Below, in pieces: positions 24,099 through 31,720 of a DNA stretch of 42,198 nucleotides (position 1 is the first letter of the stretch; each line of letters begins with the position of its first letter). The DNA is from an uncultured Pelagibacteraceae bacterium (GTDB lineage Bacteria > Pseudomonadota > Alphaproteobacteria > Pelagibacterales > Pelagibacteraceae). Both the position numbers and the translations under genes were made by a program. The notes beneath the pieces were generated by a model. That model made no database searches and was not told the origin of the DNA. It was given only the letters and a program-made list of their open reading frames with translations. The stretch is taken from contig CACHCH010000010.1 in the NCBI GenBank assembly GCA_902578255.1, positions 1 to 42,198 of the forward strand, read 5' to 3'.

Positions 24099-25091
24099 TT
24101 ATCTCAAGTAACTAGGAATAAAATCATCATCTTCATCTTTACTCGAGTCTATAATTTTAATTTGATTAAATACTTTATAAATAAAACTACTTAAGCTTTT
24201 AATATTTGCATCTTGTAATTCAGAACTTCTTTTTAATACTGTTCCTTGAATATTAATAAAAAGCAGTTTTCTTTCATTAATAGTTAGGTAATTATTATCG
24301 ATTAAATATTTTAATTTTCTAACAACCGTTGGTCTTGGAATTCCTGTGATGTCAGACAAAGACATTGCATTCATACCTCTTTCATCTGAACCCATAACTT
24401 TTTTTTGATATGTTTTTAAGTTTAGGTCCTTTACTTTGAAGCTCTTATTTTCAGATGCATTAAGCATTACCAAAATTCCAATACACATAGTTTCCAGATC
24501 CTTTACTTCTTTTCTCCACCTGTTTGTATAAATAAATATAAATTTATAAAACTGATACCAGCAAAAAGAAAAATTTTCTTTCATAGAGTATGAAATCTCA
24601 TCAACAGTAAAAGCCTTTTCATTTTTTAATAATTTATTAAATTCAAATAACAAAGAACTCATATCTTTTAAGGTGTCTTTAGCTTGGGTAGCAACAAGTG
24701 TGCTCCTATTAACAAACATTTTTTTTCCAGTTTTTTTAATTACACCTTCTTTTTCTAATTCTAAGATTTTCCTTCTCACACTTTCTTTTGGTATTTCTAG
24801 ATCTTTTGAAATGTCGCTTAAATTTATCTTCTCAATTTCTATTGATCTATCTTTGTAAAAAGTATCATAATTTACAACCAACCCGTTTCTTCTAAAAACA
24901 ATCAAATCTTTATTAATTAGGTAAATAATTATTATATATTTATCTATATCTTTATGAACATTGTATGCTCGTATTAACCAATTGCTGATCAAGAAATAGT
25001 AAGCTGGAGCTAATTTGCTAAAATTATTACTAATAACCTTGAAAATTTCTTTTTCGTCAATTTGAGCCGTAACGCTAGGTACTACTGCCAT
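24099..25091 (-). CDS. DNA-binding regulator with two winged-helix segments
   Basis: A 330-aa protein with two separate helix-turn-helix regions: INLSDISKDLEIPKESVRRK, about residues 89-117, and MSLSDITGIPRPTVVRKL, about 243-270, each followed by a wing-like strand (KKMFVNRS and ERKLLFIN). The middle, about 140-210, is helical with FCWYQFYKFIFIYTNRW, perhaps a dimer or ligand domain. I recognise no named family. The start is placed at the ATG at 25091, because GGAG lies 6 bp before it; an in-frame GTG 18 bp upstream overlaps this site. Gene context suggests control of the neighbouring transport and sulfonate genes, which is inference. Confidence 0.78.
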   Translation of the reverse strand: MAVVPSVTAQIDEKEIFKVISNNFSKLAPAYYFLISNWLIRAYNVHKDIDKYIIIIYLINKDLIVFRRNGLVVNYDTFYKDRSIEIEKINLSDISKDLEIPKESVRRKILELEKEGVIKKTGKKMFVNRSTLVATQAKDTLKDMSSLLFEFNKLLKNEKAFTVDEISYSMKENFSFCWYQFYKFIFIYTNRWRKEVKDLETMCIGILVMLNASENKSFKVKDLNLKTYQKKVMGSDERGMNAMSLSDITGIPRPTVVRKLKYLIDNNYLTINERKLLFINIQGTVLKRSSELQDANIKSLSSFIYKVFNQIKIIDSSKDEDDDFIPSYLR

Positions 25092-25193
25092 TGTTATCTC
25101 CTGACCCACTCTGAACTATTATGTAATGAATAGCAACCCAAATTGGACTCAAGGCATATTTCAAATTTTATTACCACATGGTTTAATACATTA

Positions 25194-25391
25194 ATGAATA
25201 ATGAAGGCTTAAATAGAACATCTCACGTTGTTGAAGACCCTACTCAAGAAAATGAAGCTCCTCTTAGAGTGAACGTGGATGTTCTTAAGCAAAGACTAAT
25301 TGAACAAAAAAGAAAAGATAAAGTAAAAAGAACAATTATTTTGTCTACATTATTAGTATCTCTGGGTGCTTTAACTGTATTAACTTATTAA
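25194..25391 (+). CDS. Single-pass membrane mini-protein, paralogue of the one at 37453
   Basis: A 65-aa protein: a polar N-terminus, then APLRVNVDVLKQRLIEQKRK, basic residues, and one C-terminal membrane helix (about residues 43-64). The topology is that of a tail-anchored protein with the bulk in the cytosol. The VNV-x-L-x-x-R-L pattern followed by a Lys/Arg cluster and a terminal helix recurs in the protein at 37453, so they are likely paralogues. The start is set at ATG 25194; an in-frame TTG at 25143 would add 17 residues without a better ribosome site. The 3' end overlaps the LDH2-family gene by 12 bp. Function unknown. Confidence 0.62.
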   Translation: MNNEGLNRTSHVVEDPTQENEAPLRVNVDVLKQRLIEQKRKDKVKRTIILSTLLVSLGALTVLTY

Positions 25392-26384
25392 AACTTCCAA
25401 GTCTTTTTTAATTATATCTGAAATAGGAATTTCTTTTTTAAAATTCTTTTTGTATCTGTAAAACTTGTTTTGTCCTGGATACATTATTTCTCTTACTCCT
25501 TTAATTTTTGGAAGTTTTTTAATTGTTCGAATATTATCTTTAATTCTTTGATTATAATTTTTTTGAAATAAATTTGCTTGAAAGGTGATGAATAAATGCC
25601 CAATGTTTTGTGGACCAGAAAAATCATCGAATGGATCTTTAACTCTTCCTGCATGATTTCCACCTGTAATTACTCCACTTAAAATATCTACCATCCAAGC
25701 GAGACCTGAACCTCTAAATCCTGCAATTGGTAGCTGAACACCTTCCAATGCTTTCTTGGCATCATTAGTTGGTTTACCAAATTTATCTAGTGCAACACCT
25801 TCAGGAATTTTTTGATTGTTTCTTGCTGCAACTCTTATTTTTCCTCTGTTAATCATAGAAATTGATGTATCTAATATAAAAGGAATTTTTGTTCCAGTTG
25901 GAGTTCCAAAACATATAGGATTTGTTCCAAACAAACTTTTTAATGCACCGTGAGGAGCAACCGCTGGTGGTGCATTAGTATAAATCATAGTTATCAAATT
26001 TTTTTTTATCGCTTGCTCAGCGTAATAACCTGATAATCCATAGTGGCCACTTCCTTTAATGGCAACCATTCCAATACCAGTTTTTTGAGCGTGTCTGATA
26101 GCAGTCTTTATTCCAAGATCCGCAGCCACAAAACCTATACTGTTGTTTGCATCAATATGAGAAACAGATTGAGAAATTTTTTTTATTTTAATTTTTGGTT
26201 TAGGATTGATTACTTTTTTTGAAATTCTATCACAATACATCTTAAGTCTTGATAATCCATGTCCATAAGCCCCAACCAGTTCAGCATTAATTAATGCATT
26301 TGCTGAGATTGTTGCATGATCTTTATTTAAGCCAAATTTTTGAAATATTTTTACAACTAGTTTTTTTAAGATTGGGGTCTTCAT
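25380..26384 (-). CDS. LDH2/malate dehydrogenase family NAD(P)-dependent oxidoreductase (ComC-like candidate)
   Basis: A 334-aa protein of the type-2 lactate/malate dehydrogenase family, which oxidises 2-hydroxy acids with NAD(P). It shows ELVGAYGHGLSRLKMYCDR, KGSGHYGLSGYYAEQA with the family His, NAPPAVAPHGALKSLFGTNPICFG and PIAGFRGSGLAWMVDILSG. Family members include (R)-sulfolactate dehydrogenase (ComC), ureidoglycolate and malate dehydrogenases; next to TauABC and an HpsN-like gene a sulfolactate role is attractive but unproven. The start is ATG 26384, 1 bp after the permease stop, with AAAGG upstream; a GTG at 26399 overlapping the permease gene is less likely. Confidence 0.85.
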   Translation of the reverse strand: MKTPILKKLVVKIFQKFGLNKDHATISANALINAELVGAYGHGLSRLKMYCDRISKKVINPKPKIKIKKISQSVSHIDANNSIGFVAADLGIKTAIRHAQKTGIGMVAIKGSGHYGLSGYYAEQAIKKNLITMIYTNAPPAVAPHGALKSLFGTNPICFGTPTGTKIPFILDTSISMINRGKIRVAARNNQKIPEGVALDKFGKPTNDAKKALEGVQLPIAGFRGSGLAWMVDILSGVITGGNHAGRVKDPFDDFSGPQNIGHLFITFQANLFQKNYNQRIKDNIRTIKKLPKIKGVREIMYPGQNKFYRYKKNFKKEIPISDIIKKDLEVLIS

Positions 26385-26385
26385 T

Positions 26386-28311
26386 TTAACCTTTTCCACG
26401 CCAAGGGATAGTTTTGTCTATGATTTTTCTTAAAGTAATATCGAATAACAAACCAAGAAGACCCATAATAATTATCGTTATCCAAATAACCTCCCATTGG
26501 AAGTATTTTTTTGCAACGTTCTCAACAAAACCAATACCAGTAGTCCCGGCTAAAAATTCTGCTGCAACTAATGTTCCCCAACACATTCCAACCGCAACTC
26601 TAATTCCAGTTAAAATTTCTGGGAGTGAATTTGGAAAAATTACATATCTTAAAATTTGTTTTTTTGAAGCTCCTAATGAGTGAGCAGCATGAATTTTTGA
26701 AAGCTGAGTTCCCGAAGCACCAGCCCTTGCTGAAATGATCATAATAGATAAGGAAACCATAAATAATAAAAATACTTTTCCAGAGTTATCAATCCCAAGT
26801 ACAGAAATAATCAAAGGTGCCCAAGCAAGTGGAGGAACTGGTCTATATAATTCTATTAATGGATCAAAGAAACCTCTTGCAAATCTATTTAGACCCATAA
26901 ATAATCCTAATGGAACACCAATAATAATTCCAAAAACTAATCCTAAAAATACCCTCATAAAAGAGTCCCAGATATGTCCGTATGGAACGGGAACTTTAAA
27001 TAATTTAAAATCGCCAGTTACAACTTTTAAGACATTACTTTTAAAATTCTCTTTAACTGTTCCGTCTTTTGTATGAACTGGATATTCCCCTGGTAAGATA
27101 TCGGCTATCAAATCTGGTAAAATGAATCCTATCATTTTACTTACATCAACCATTTCAATCCATAAAAGAGGAACATTTTTATATCCAATACTTGGTTTAG
27201 ACAGCAACACAAACTTATTAAAAGTATCAGATGGTTTCGGCAACCACCTACCTGAACCTTGTTCAGAACAAGTTGCTCCACTAGCTACAATTGTTCCTGA
27301 AGGAAATAAAAGGATATCAATTAATCTTAATCCACCTTGTTCTTTATTTTGCAAACCATCAAATTCTATGATGGCTGCTTGCATTTCATTTAATGCATTA
27401 GGAGGATAAATACTCGCAAATTCAATACGTCTTGCAATTTTAACAATATTTTTTGCATAGTCAGATGTTATCTCCTCACTATCATCTAAACCTTTCCTAT
27501 AAGCTTTAATATCATCTTTTAATTTTTTTATTTCACTTTTGAATAATGGATTATGATTTCTTAATTTAAAAAACTTGTCATTTATTAAACTTAGTTCTTT
27601 TGCAGCTGTATGAAATTTTAAACCTTTTTTAGTTTGTGGTGCTGTAGGTATTTCAATAGTATTTTCAATAGAGCCACTTCCAGAGTCTATTGTGACAATT
27701 CCCCAACCACCTTGTTCATCAATAAGTTTTTGTCTCTCAATTTTTTGAGCATCTGTCTCAAAAGGATAATCTTTCTTTTGAAAATTATTACTAAGCTGCT
27801 TTATTTGCTCAGTCATTTCTTGAATTTTAATTTTGGTATCCATTTCTATTAATTCTTCACTAGTTAAGAGGGGAATTAATTTAGAGGTTCTATCAATGTA
27901 GCTTACAAGGATTGTTTTTTGTTGGTCATTTAGATCTGTAGATCTTTTTATTTCATTTGAAATCTTTATAAGATTTTTATTTTCAATTTTAATAATAGAT
28001 GTGCTTTTGAATTCTCTCTCTTCAATAGGGAACTGATATTTTAATCCTAATAAGGATTCGTTTATTTTAGCAACTTGACATAATTCATTTGCGGATTTTG
28101 GATAAAAACCTTTTGCAATGTCCCATGAATAATAAAGCCATAGCATTAGAATTGCACTACTTCCAACGATTACCCAGTGTGTTCCACCTTTAGCTCTTTC
28201 TGGATTCCCAAAAACAGCATCAACTTTTTCAGTTCTGATTAATCTTCTTCCATAAAGTATGCATCCAATAATAGATACTATAATTAGTATTGTTACGAAT
28301 TGGGTTAACAT
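26386..28311 (-). CDS. tauC: TauC-type ABC permease with large N-terminal extension
   Basis: A 641-aa membrane protein. The C-terminal third, about residues 440-635, is a normal TauC/SsuC permease with VPVPYGHIWDSFMRVFLGL, PLIELYRPVPPLAWAPL and the EAA loop HAAHSLGASKKQILRYVIFP. Ahead of it lies some 400 residues absent from ordinary TauC (about 250-300 aa): two N-terminal helices (4-22 and 48-66) and a long, charged, partly coiled-coil region with Cys79 and a GSGSGSIENTI-like turn. The added part is probably extracytoplasmic. The ATG overlaps the tauB stop by one base, so it belongs to the tauABC operon. The role of the extension is unknown. Confidence 0.88.
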   Translation of the reverse strand: MLTQFVTILIIVSIIGCILYGRRLIRTEKVDAVFGNPERAKGGTHWVIVGSSAILMLWLYYSWDIAKGFYPKSANELCQVAKINESLLGLKYQFPIEEREFKSTSIIKIENKNLIKISNEIKRSTDLNDQQKTILVSYIDRTSKLIPLLTSEELIEMDTKIKIQEMTEQIKQLSNNFQKKDYPFETDAQKIERQKLIDEQGGWGIVTIDSGSGSIENTIEIPTAPQTKKGLKFHTAAKELSLINDKFFKLRNHNPLFKSEIKKLKDDIKAYRKGLDDSEEITSDYAKNIVKIARRIEFASIYPPNALNEMQAAIIEFDGLQNKEQGGLRLIDILLFPSGTIVASGATCSEQGSGRWLPKPSDTFNKFVLLSKPSIGYKNVPLLWIEMVDVSKMIGFILPDLIADILPGEYPVHTKDGTVKENFKSNVLKVVTGDFKLFKVPVPYGHIWDSFMRVFLGLVFGIIIGVPLGLFMGLNRFARGFFDPLIELYRPVPPLAWAPLIISVLGIDNSGKVFLLFMVSLSIMIISARAGASGTQLSKIHAAHSLGASKKQILRYVIFPNSLPEILTGIRVAVGMCWGTLVAAEFLAGTTGIGFVENVAKKYFQWEVIWITIIIMGLLGLLFDITLRKIIDKTIPWRGKG

Positions 28312-29108
28312 TAATTTTCTTTTCCCATTATTTCTTCTTCCATGTTCCAGATCATGGATAAAATTTCTTCTCTAGTAGATGAAAACTCTTTATTTTTTTT
28401 TATTTCTCTCAAATCTTGTTTAAGACCCATTTCTGCAAAAGGAAGATTGTATTCTTTATGTATTCTTCCTGGTCTAGGTGCCATTACATATAATCGTTCT
28501 CCAAGTAAGAGAGCTTCCTCCACAGAGTGAGTAATTAGAATGATAGTTTTTCCAGTTTCTCGCCAAATTTTTAAAACTAAAGACTGCATTTTCTCTCTAG
28601 TTAACGCGTCTAACGCACCTAACGGCTCATCCATTAAAATTAGATCAGGATCATTTATTAAACACCTTGCAAGCGCCACTCTCTGCTGCATACCTCCTGA
28701 TAATTGGTAAGTAGGAGTGTTCCCAAATCCTTTTAAACCAACTATATCTAACCATTCCTCAACTTTTTTTGCTGTTAATCCTGGATCTTTTTTTTTCATC
28801 CTAAGACCGAAGTTCACATTTTCGGCAACTGTTAACCATTCGAATAACGCGCCTTGCTGAAATACCATTCCTCTTTCAACACCAGGTCCATCAATTTCAT
28901 TATTATTTAATGTAATTTTTCCTGAAGTGGGTCTTAAAAACCCTGCAGTGATATTAAGTAATGTTGTTTTTCCACATCCGGAAGGACCAAGAACTGTAAG
29001 TAATTCTCCTTTTTTTAAAGTAAAACTCACATCCTTTAATGCATGAACCGTTTCTCCTTTTGGAGTTTTAAAAATCATATTTAGATTTTGAGAAACAAGA
29101 TCACTCAT
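28311..29108 (-). CDS. tauB: Taurine ABC importer ATPase
   Basis: A 265-aa ATPase of the TauB/SsuB group, energising uptake through TauC. Walker A GPSGCGKT (41-48), signature LSGGMQQR (136-143), Walker B LILMDEPLGALD (156-167) and a switch His in ITHSVEEAL are present. EWLTVAENVNFGLRMK after the Q-loop is typical of the nitrate/sulfonate/taurine subfamily. Overlaps tauC by one base. Between it and tauA lies a hairpin with a T-run (29134-29170) that likely reduces tauBC expression relative to the binding protein. Taurine specificity is inferred from the operon with tauA and the divergent Tpa gene. Confidence 0.9.
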   Translation of the reverse strand: MSDLVSQNLNMIFKTPKGETVHALKDVSFTLKKGELLTVLGPSGCGKTTLLNITAGFLRPTSGKITLNNNEIDGPGVERGMVFQQGALFEWLTVAENVNFGLRMKKKDPGLTAKKVEEWLDIVGLKGFGNTPTYQLSGGMQQRVALARCLINDPDLILMDEPLGALDALTREKMQSLVLKIWRETGKTIILITHSVEEALLLGERLYVMAPRPGRIHKEYNLPFAEMGLKQDLREIKKNKEFSSTREEILSMIWNMEEEIMGKEN

Positions 29109-29133
29109 TGCGTCCTTATATTAGAAGTCTTTT

Positions 29134-29170
29134 AAAAAAAATAGGCACTAATGTTTAAATCAGTGCCTAT
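29134..29170 (-). terminator. Attenuator/terminator hairpin between tauA and tauB
   Basis: On the minus strand AATAGGCACT-type arms (29141-29149 paired with 29162-29170, 9 bp including GGCAC/GTGCC) enclose a 12-nt loop and are followed directly by a run of 7-8 T (29134-29140). This is the form of an intrinsic terminator and would give partial read-through into tauB. No T-run follows on the plus strand, so it acts on minus-strand transcripts. Confidence 0.75.
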
Positions 29171-29194
29171 TTAAAAAGTTTTAAACCTTTAAAA

Positions 29195-30136
29195 TTACAA
29201 AGGTAAGAAACTTGTATCTACGTTTCCTTTTGGAGTTCCCATTCCATCTAAGAAACCACTTAGATTACCATTAGTCATAGATTTTTCTGTTTCTTCTGGA
29301 GTTAAGAATTTAAATCCATCTAAAGTACCTTTCATTTTTCCAACGTCCATTGCAGATGCTTTAGACATAGAATTCATATCGCTTTTACCAGAATTATATC
29401 TTGCATTAGCTTCATGAGTAACTTCAACAAAAGTTCTTACCATGCCAGGATTTTCATTCATAAACTTATTAGTAACAGAAGTAATATCTATACCCATAAT
29501 ACCTCCAGCTTTAGCCTCATCAACTGAAATTAATCTAGAACCAACTTCTGTAGCCGCTGCAATTGAATTACCACCAAATAAACATGCCATTGCAACATCA
29601 CCACTTACTAAAGCCGCAGCCCCGTCTTCTGGTACCATATCAATAACAGTCATTTTACTTGGATCAGCACCAACGATTTCCATACTTGCAGTAAAAACAT
29701 AGTCAGCCATAGTACCTAAAGGCACTGCAACTTTTTTACCTTCTAATTCAGAAGCGTTTGCTTTTGTAATTCCTGAAGCGTTTGATGTAACACATGTAGT
29801 TCCACCCATTCCATATTCCATTGCAATATCAATTAGTTTTATAGGCGCATTAGATTTTACAGCATTAATAAATGGTACTAAACCTTGTGAGTAAGAAATA
29901 TCAATATCTCCTGCTAACATAGCTTCTGTCATTTCTACACCAGTATTGAAGCTCGTCCACTTTACCGGAATACCCAAAGCTTTTGAGTAATTTTTCTTCA
30001 TCATATCCTCTAAATTTGGACTTGGCCATTCTAAGAAATATGCAACTCTTAATTCTTTAGCAGCTGAATTTGCAACTGAAATAGACAGGTTAAGAGCAAA
30101 GATAGATCCTAGAATAAAGCTTAATATTTTTTTCAT
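29195..30136 (-). CDS. tauA: Taurine ABC importer periplasmic binding protein
   Basis: A 313-aa binding protein with a Sec signal peptide, cleavage near residue 24 (VANSAA). The mature protein has the TauA/SsuA pattern: RVAYFLEWPSPNLEDM, GDIDISYSQGLVPFINAV, GKKVAVPLGTMADYVF and VSGDVAMACLFGG. The LEWPSPN start and acidic pocket residues fit amino-sulfonate ligands, but the ligand is inferred from the adjacent tauBC and the divergent aminotransferase and alanine dehydrogenase. It is the first gene of the operon, with AGGGG as Shine-Dalgarno, 211 bp from the divergent tpa start. Confidence 0.9.
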   Translation of the reverse strand: MKKILSFILGSIFALNLSISVANSAAKELRVAYFLEWPSPNLEDMMKKNYSKALGIPVKWTSFNTGVEMTEAMLAGDIDISYSQGLVPFINAVKSNAPIKLIDIAMEYGMGGTTCVTSNASGITKANASELEGKKVAVPLGTMADYVFTASMEIVGADPSKMTVIDMVPEDGAAALVSGDVAMACLFGGNSIAAATEVGSRLISVDEAKAGGIMGIDITSVTNKFMNENPGMVRTFVEVTHEANARYNSGKSDMNSMSKASAMDVGKMKGTLDGFKFLTPEETEKSMTNGNLSGFLDGMGTPKGNVDTSFLPL

Positions 30137-30236
30137 TTATTCCCCTATGTTTAATTAATTAAATTAGACATATTTAAATTCAATTTTATATAGAAGTAAA
30201 ACACTTTATATCGGGATCCAGTATTGCATAGAAATC

Positions 30237-30274
30237 AATTGTACAATTTAAAGTTGTATAATAATGTTGTCCAA
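30237..30274. promoter_or_regulatory. Three tandem TTGTnnAA boxes between tauA and tpa
   Basis: The perfect 12-bp palindrome AATTGTACAATT (30237-30248) contains TTGTACAA. Two further copies follow: TTGTATAA at 30254-30261 and TTGTCCAA at 30267-30274, spaced 15 and 13 bp start to start. Direct-repeat boxes with a palindromic core suit a dimeric regulator, such as a MocR-type TauR, acting on both divergent genes. The link to TauR is inference; no tauR gene is in the window. Confidence 0.45.
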
Positions 30275-30347
30275 TATAGGTCAAAATAAATGTAGTAAAC
30301 AAAACATTTTAGTCTACATATTTTGTTAAAACTAAAATTTAAAAAAT

Positions 30348-31694
30348 ATGAGCTCAGAAAACAGAACTTCGGTACCAAATTCTTTAAATGAACATTGGAT
30401 GCCATTTACTTCCAATAAAGATTTTAAGGCTAATCCAAGATTAATTACCGAAGCTAAAGGAGTTTATTTAAAAACTCATCATGGAAAAACCCAAATTGAC
30501 GCAAGTTCTGGATTATTTTGTAATCCTTTGGGTCATGGAAGAAAAGAAATTACTGAAGCTGTAACTAAACAATTAGAAACTTTAGATTATGCTCAACCTT
30601 TTCAACAGGGTTTTGGTGGATCTTTTGAGTTAGCCACAAAAATTTCAAAACACACTCCAGGTGATTTAAATAAAATGTTTTACACAATTTGTGGATCAAC
30701 AGCTGTAGAGACAGCAATTAAAATTGCAGTAGCTTATCACAGAGCAAAAGGGAATGCTCATAGATTTAGATTTGTAGGTCGTGAGCGTGGATACCATGGT
30801 ATGAATATTGGCTGCGTATCTGTTGGAGGAATGATTAACAATGTTAAAACTTTTGCAAGTATTTTAATGCCAGGTGTTCAACATATGAGACATACACATT
30901 TACCTGAACATAAATTTGTAAGTGGTCAACCAGAGACTGGTGCTGACTTAGCAGATGACTTAGAAAGAATAGCTACAAACTTTGGTCCGGAAAACATTGC
31001 GGCATGTATTGTTGAACCAATAGCAGGATCAACTGGAACCTTAGTACCACCAAAAGGTTACTTACAAAAATTGAGAGAGACATGTGATAAACATGGAATA
31101 CTTTTAATTTTTGATGAAGTAATTACAGGATGGGGCCGAACAGGCTCTGCATTTGCAAGTCACGAATTTGGTGTAACACCTGATATTATGACGATGGCCA
31201 AAGCAACAACAAATGGTGTTGTTCCTATGGGTGTTGTTGCTTGCAAAGATGAAATTTATGATGCAGTGATGGATGCTTCTCCGATGGGATCAGTAGAATT
31301 ATTTCACGGCTATACATATTCAGGAATACCAGTTGCAGTAGCTGCAGCTTTAGCAGTTCAAGATATTTTTGAAAAAGAAGATATATTTGAAAGGGCAAAA
31401 AATTTAGCTCCTTATTTCCAAAAAGGATTATTTTCGCTTCAAGATTTAGAATCTGTGGAAAATATAAGAGGATATGGAATGATGGGTGGAATTGATATGA
31501 AATTAAATACCAAACTAGGTAAAGCAGGGTATGAAACTTTTAAAGCCTGCTATGAAGCAGGAGTGAATTTTAAGGCTACTGGAGACTGCTTAATAATAGC
31601 TCCACAGTTTATATGTGAAAAAAAACATATAGATGAAATTATCGATAAACTCAGAACTGGCATAACTAATTATCAAAAAAACCAAAAAAATTAG
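30348..31694 (+). CDS. tpa: Class III aminotransferase, probable taurine (omega-amino acid):pyruvate aminotransferase
   Basis: A 448-aa PLP enzyme of aminotransferase class III. Catalytic Lys285 is in MAKATTNG and Asp256 in DEVITGWGRTG contacts PLP; LNEHWMPFTSNKDFKANPR at the start is typical of beta-alanine/taurine:pyruvate transaminases, which differ little in sequence. It would turn taurine plus pyruvate into sulfoacetaldehyde plus alanine. Divergent tauA and the following ald gene (26 bp downstream) support taurine as substrate, but beta-alanine or other omega-amino acids are not excluded. No Shine-Dalgarno is clear at the ATG. Confidence 0.87.
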   Translation: MSSENRTSVPNSLNEHWMPFTSNKDFKANPRLITEAKGVYLKTHHGKTQIDASSGLFCNPLGHGRKEITEAVTKQLETLDYAQPFQQGFGGSFELATKISKHTPGDLNKMFYTICGSTAVETAIKIAVAYHRAKGNAHRFRFVGRERGYHGMNIGCVSVGGMINNVKTFASILMPGVQHMRHTHLPEHKFVSGQPETGADLADDLERIATNFGPENIAACIVEPIAGSTGTLVPPKGYLQKLRETCDKHGILLIFDEVITGWGRTGSAFASHEFGVTPDIMTMAKATTNGVVPMGVVACKDEIYDAVMDASPMGSVELFHGYTYSGIPVAVAAALAVQDIFEKEDIFERAKNLAPYFQKGLFSLQDLESVENIRGYGMMGGIDMKLNTKLGKAGYETFKACYEAGVNFKATGDCLIIAPQFICEKKHIDEIIDKLRTGITNYQKNQKN

Positions 31695-31720
31695 TTAATC
31701 TAAGTTAAATAAGAAAACCC

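Noticed and set aside
26414-27852. Several antisense open frames (72-113 aa) opposite the tauC-like gene
   Set aside because: They have no family resemblance, no ribosome sites and only mirror the AT-rich codons of the opposite strand.
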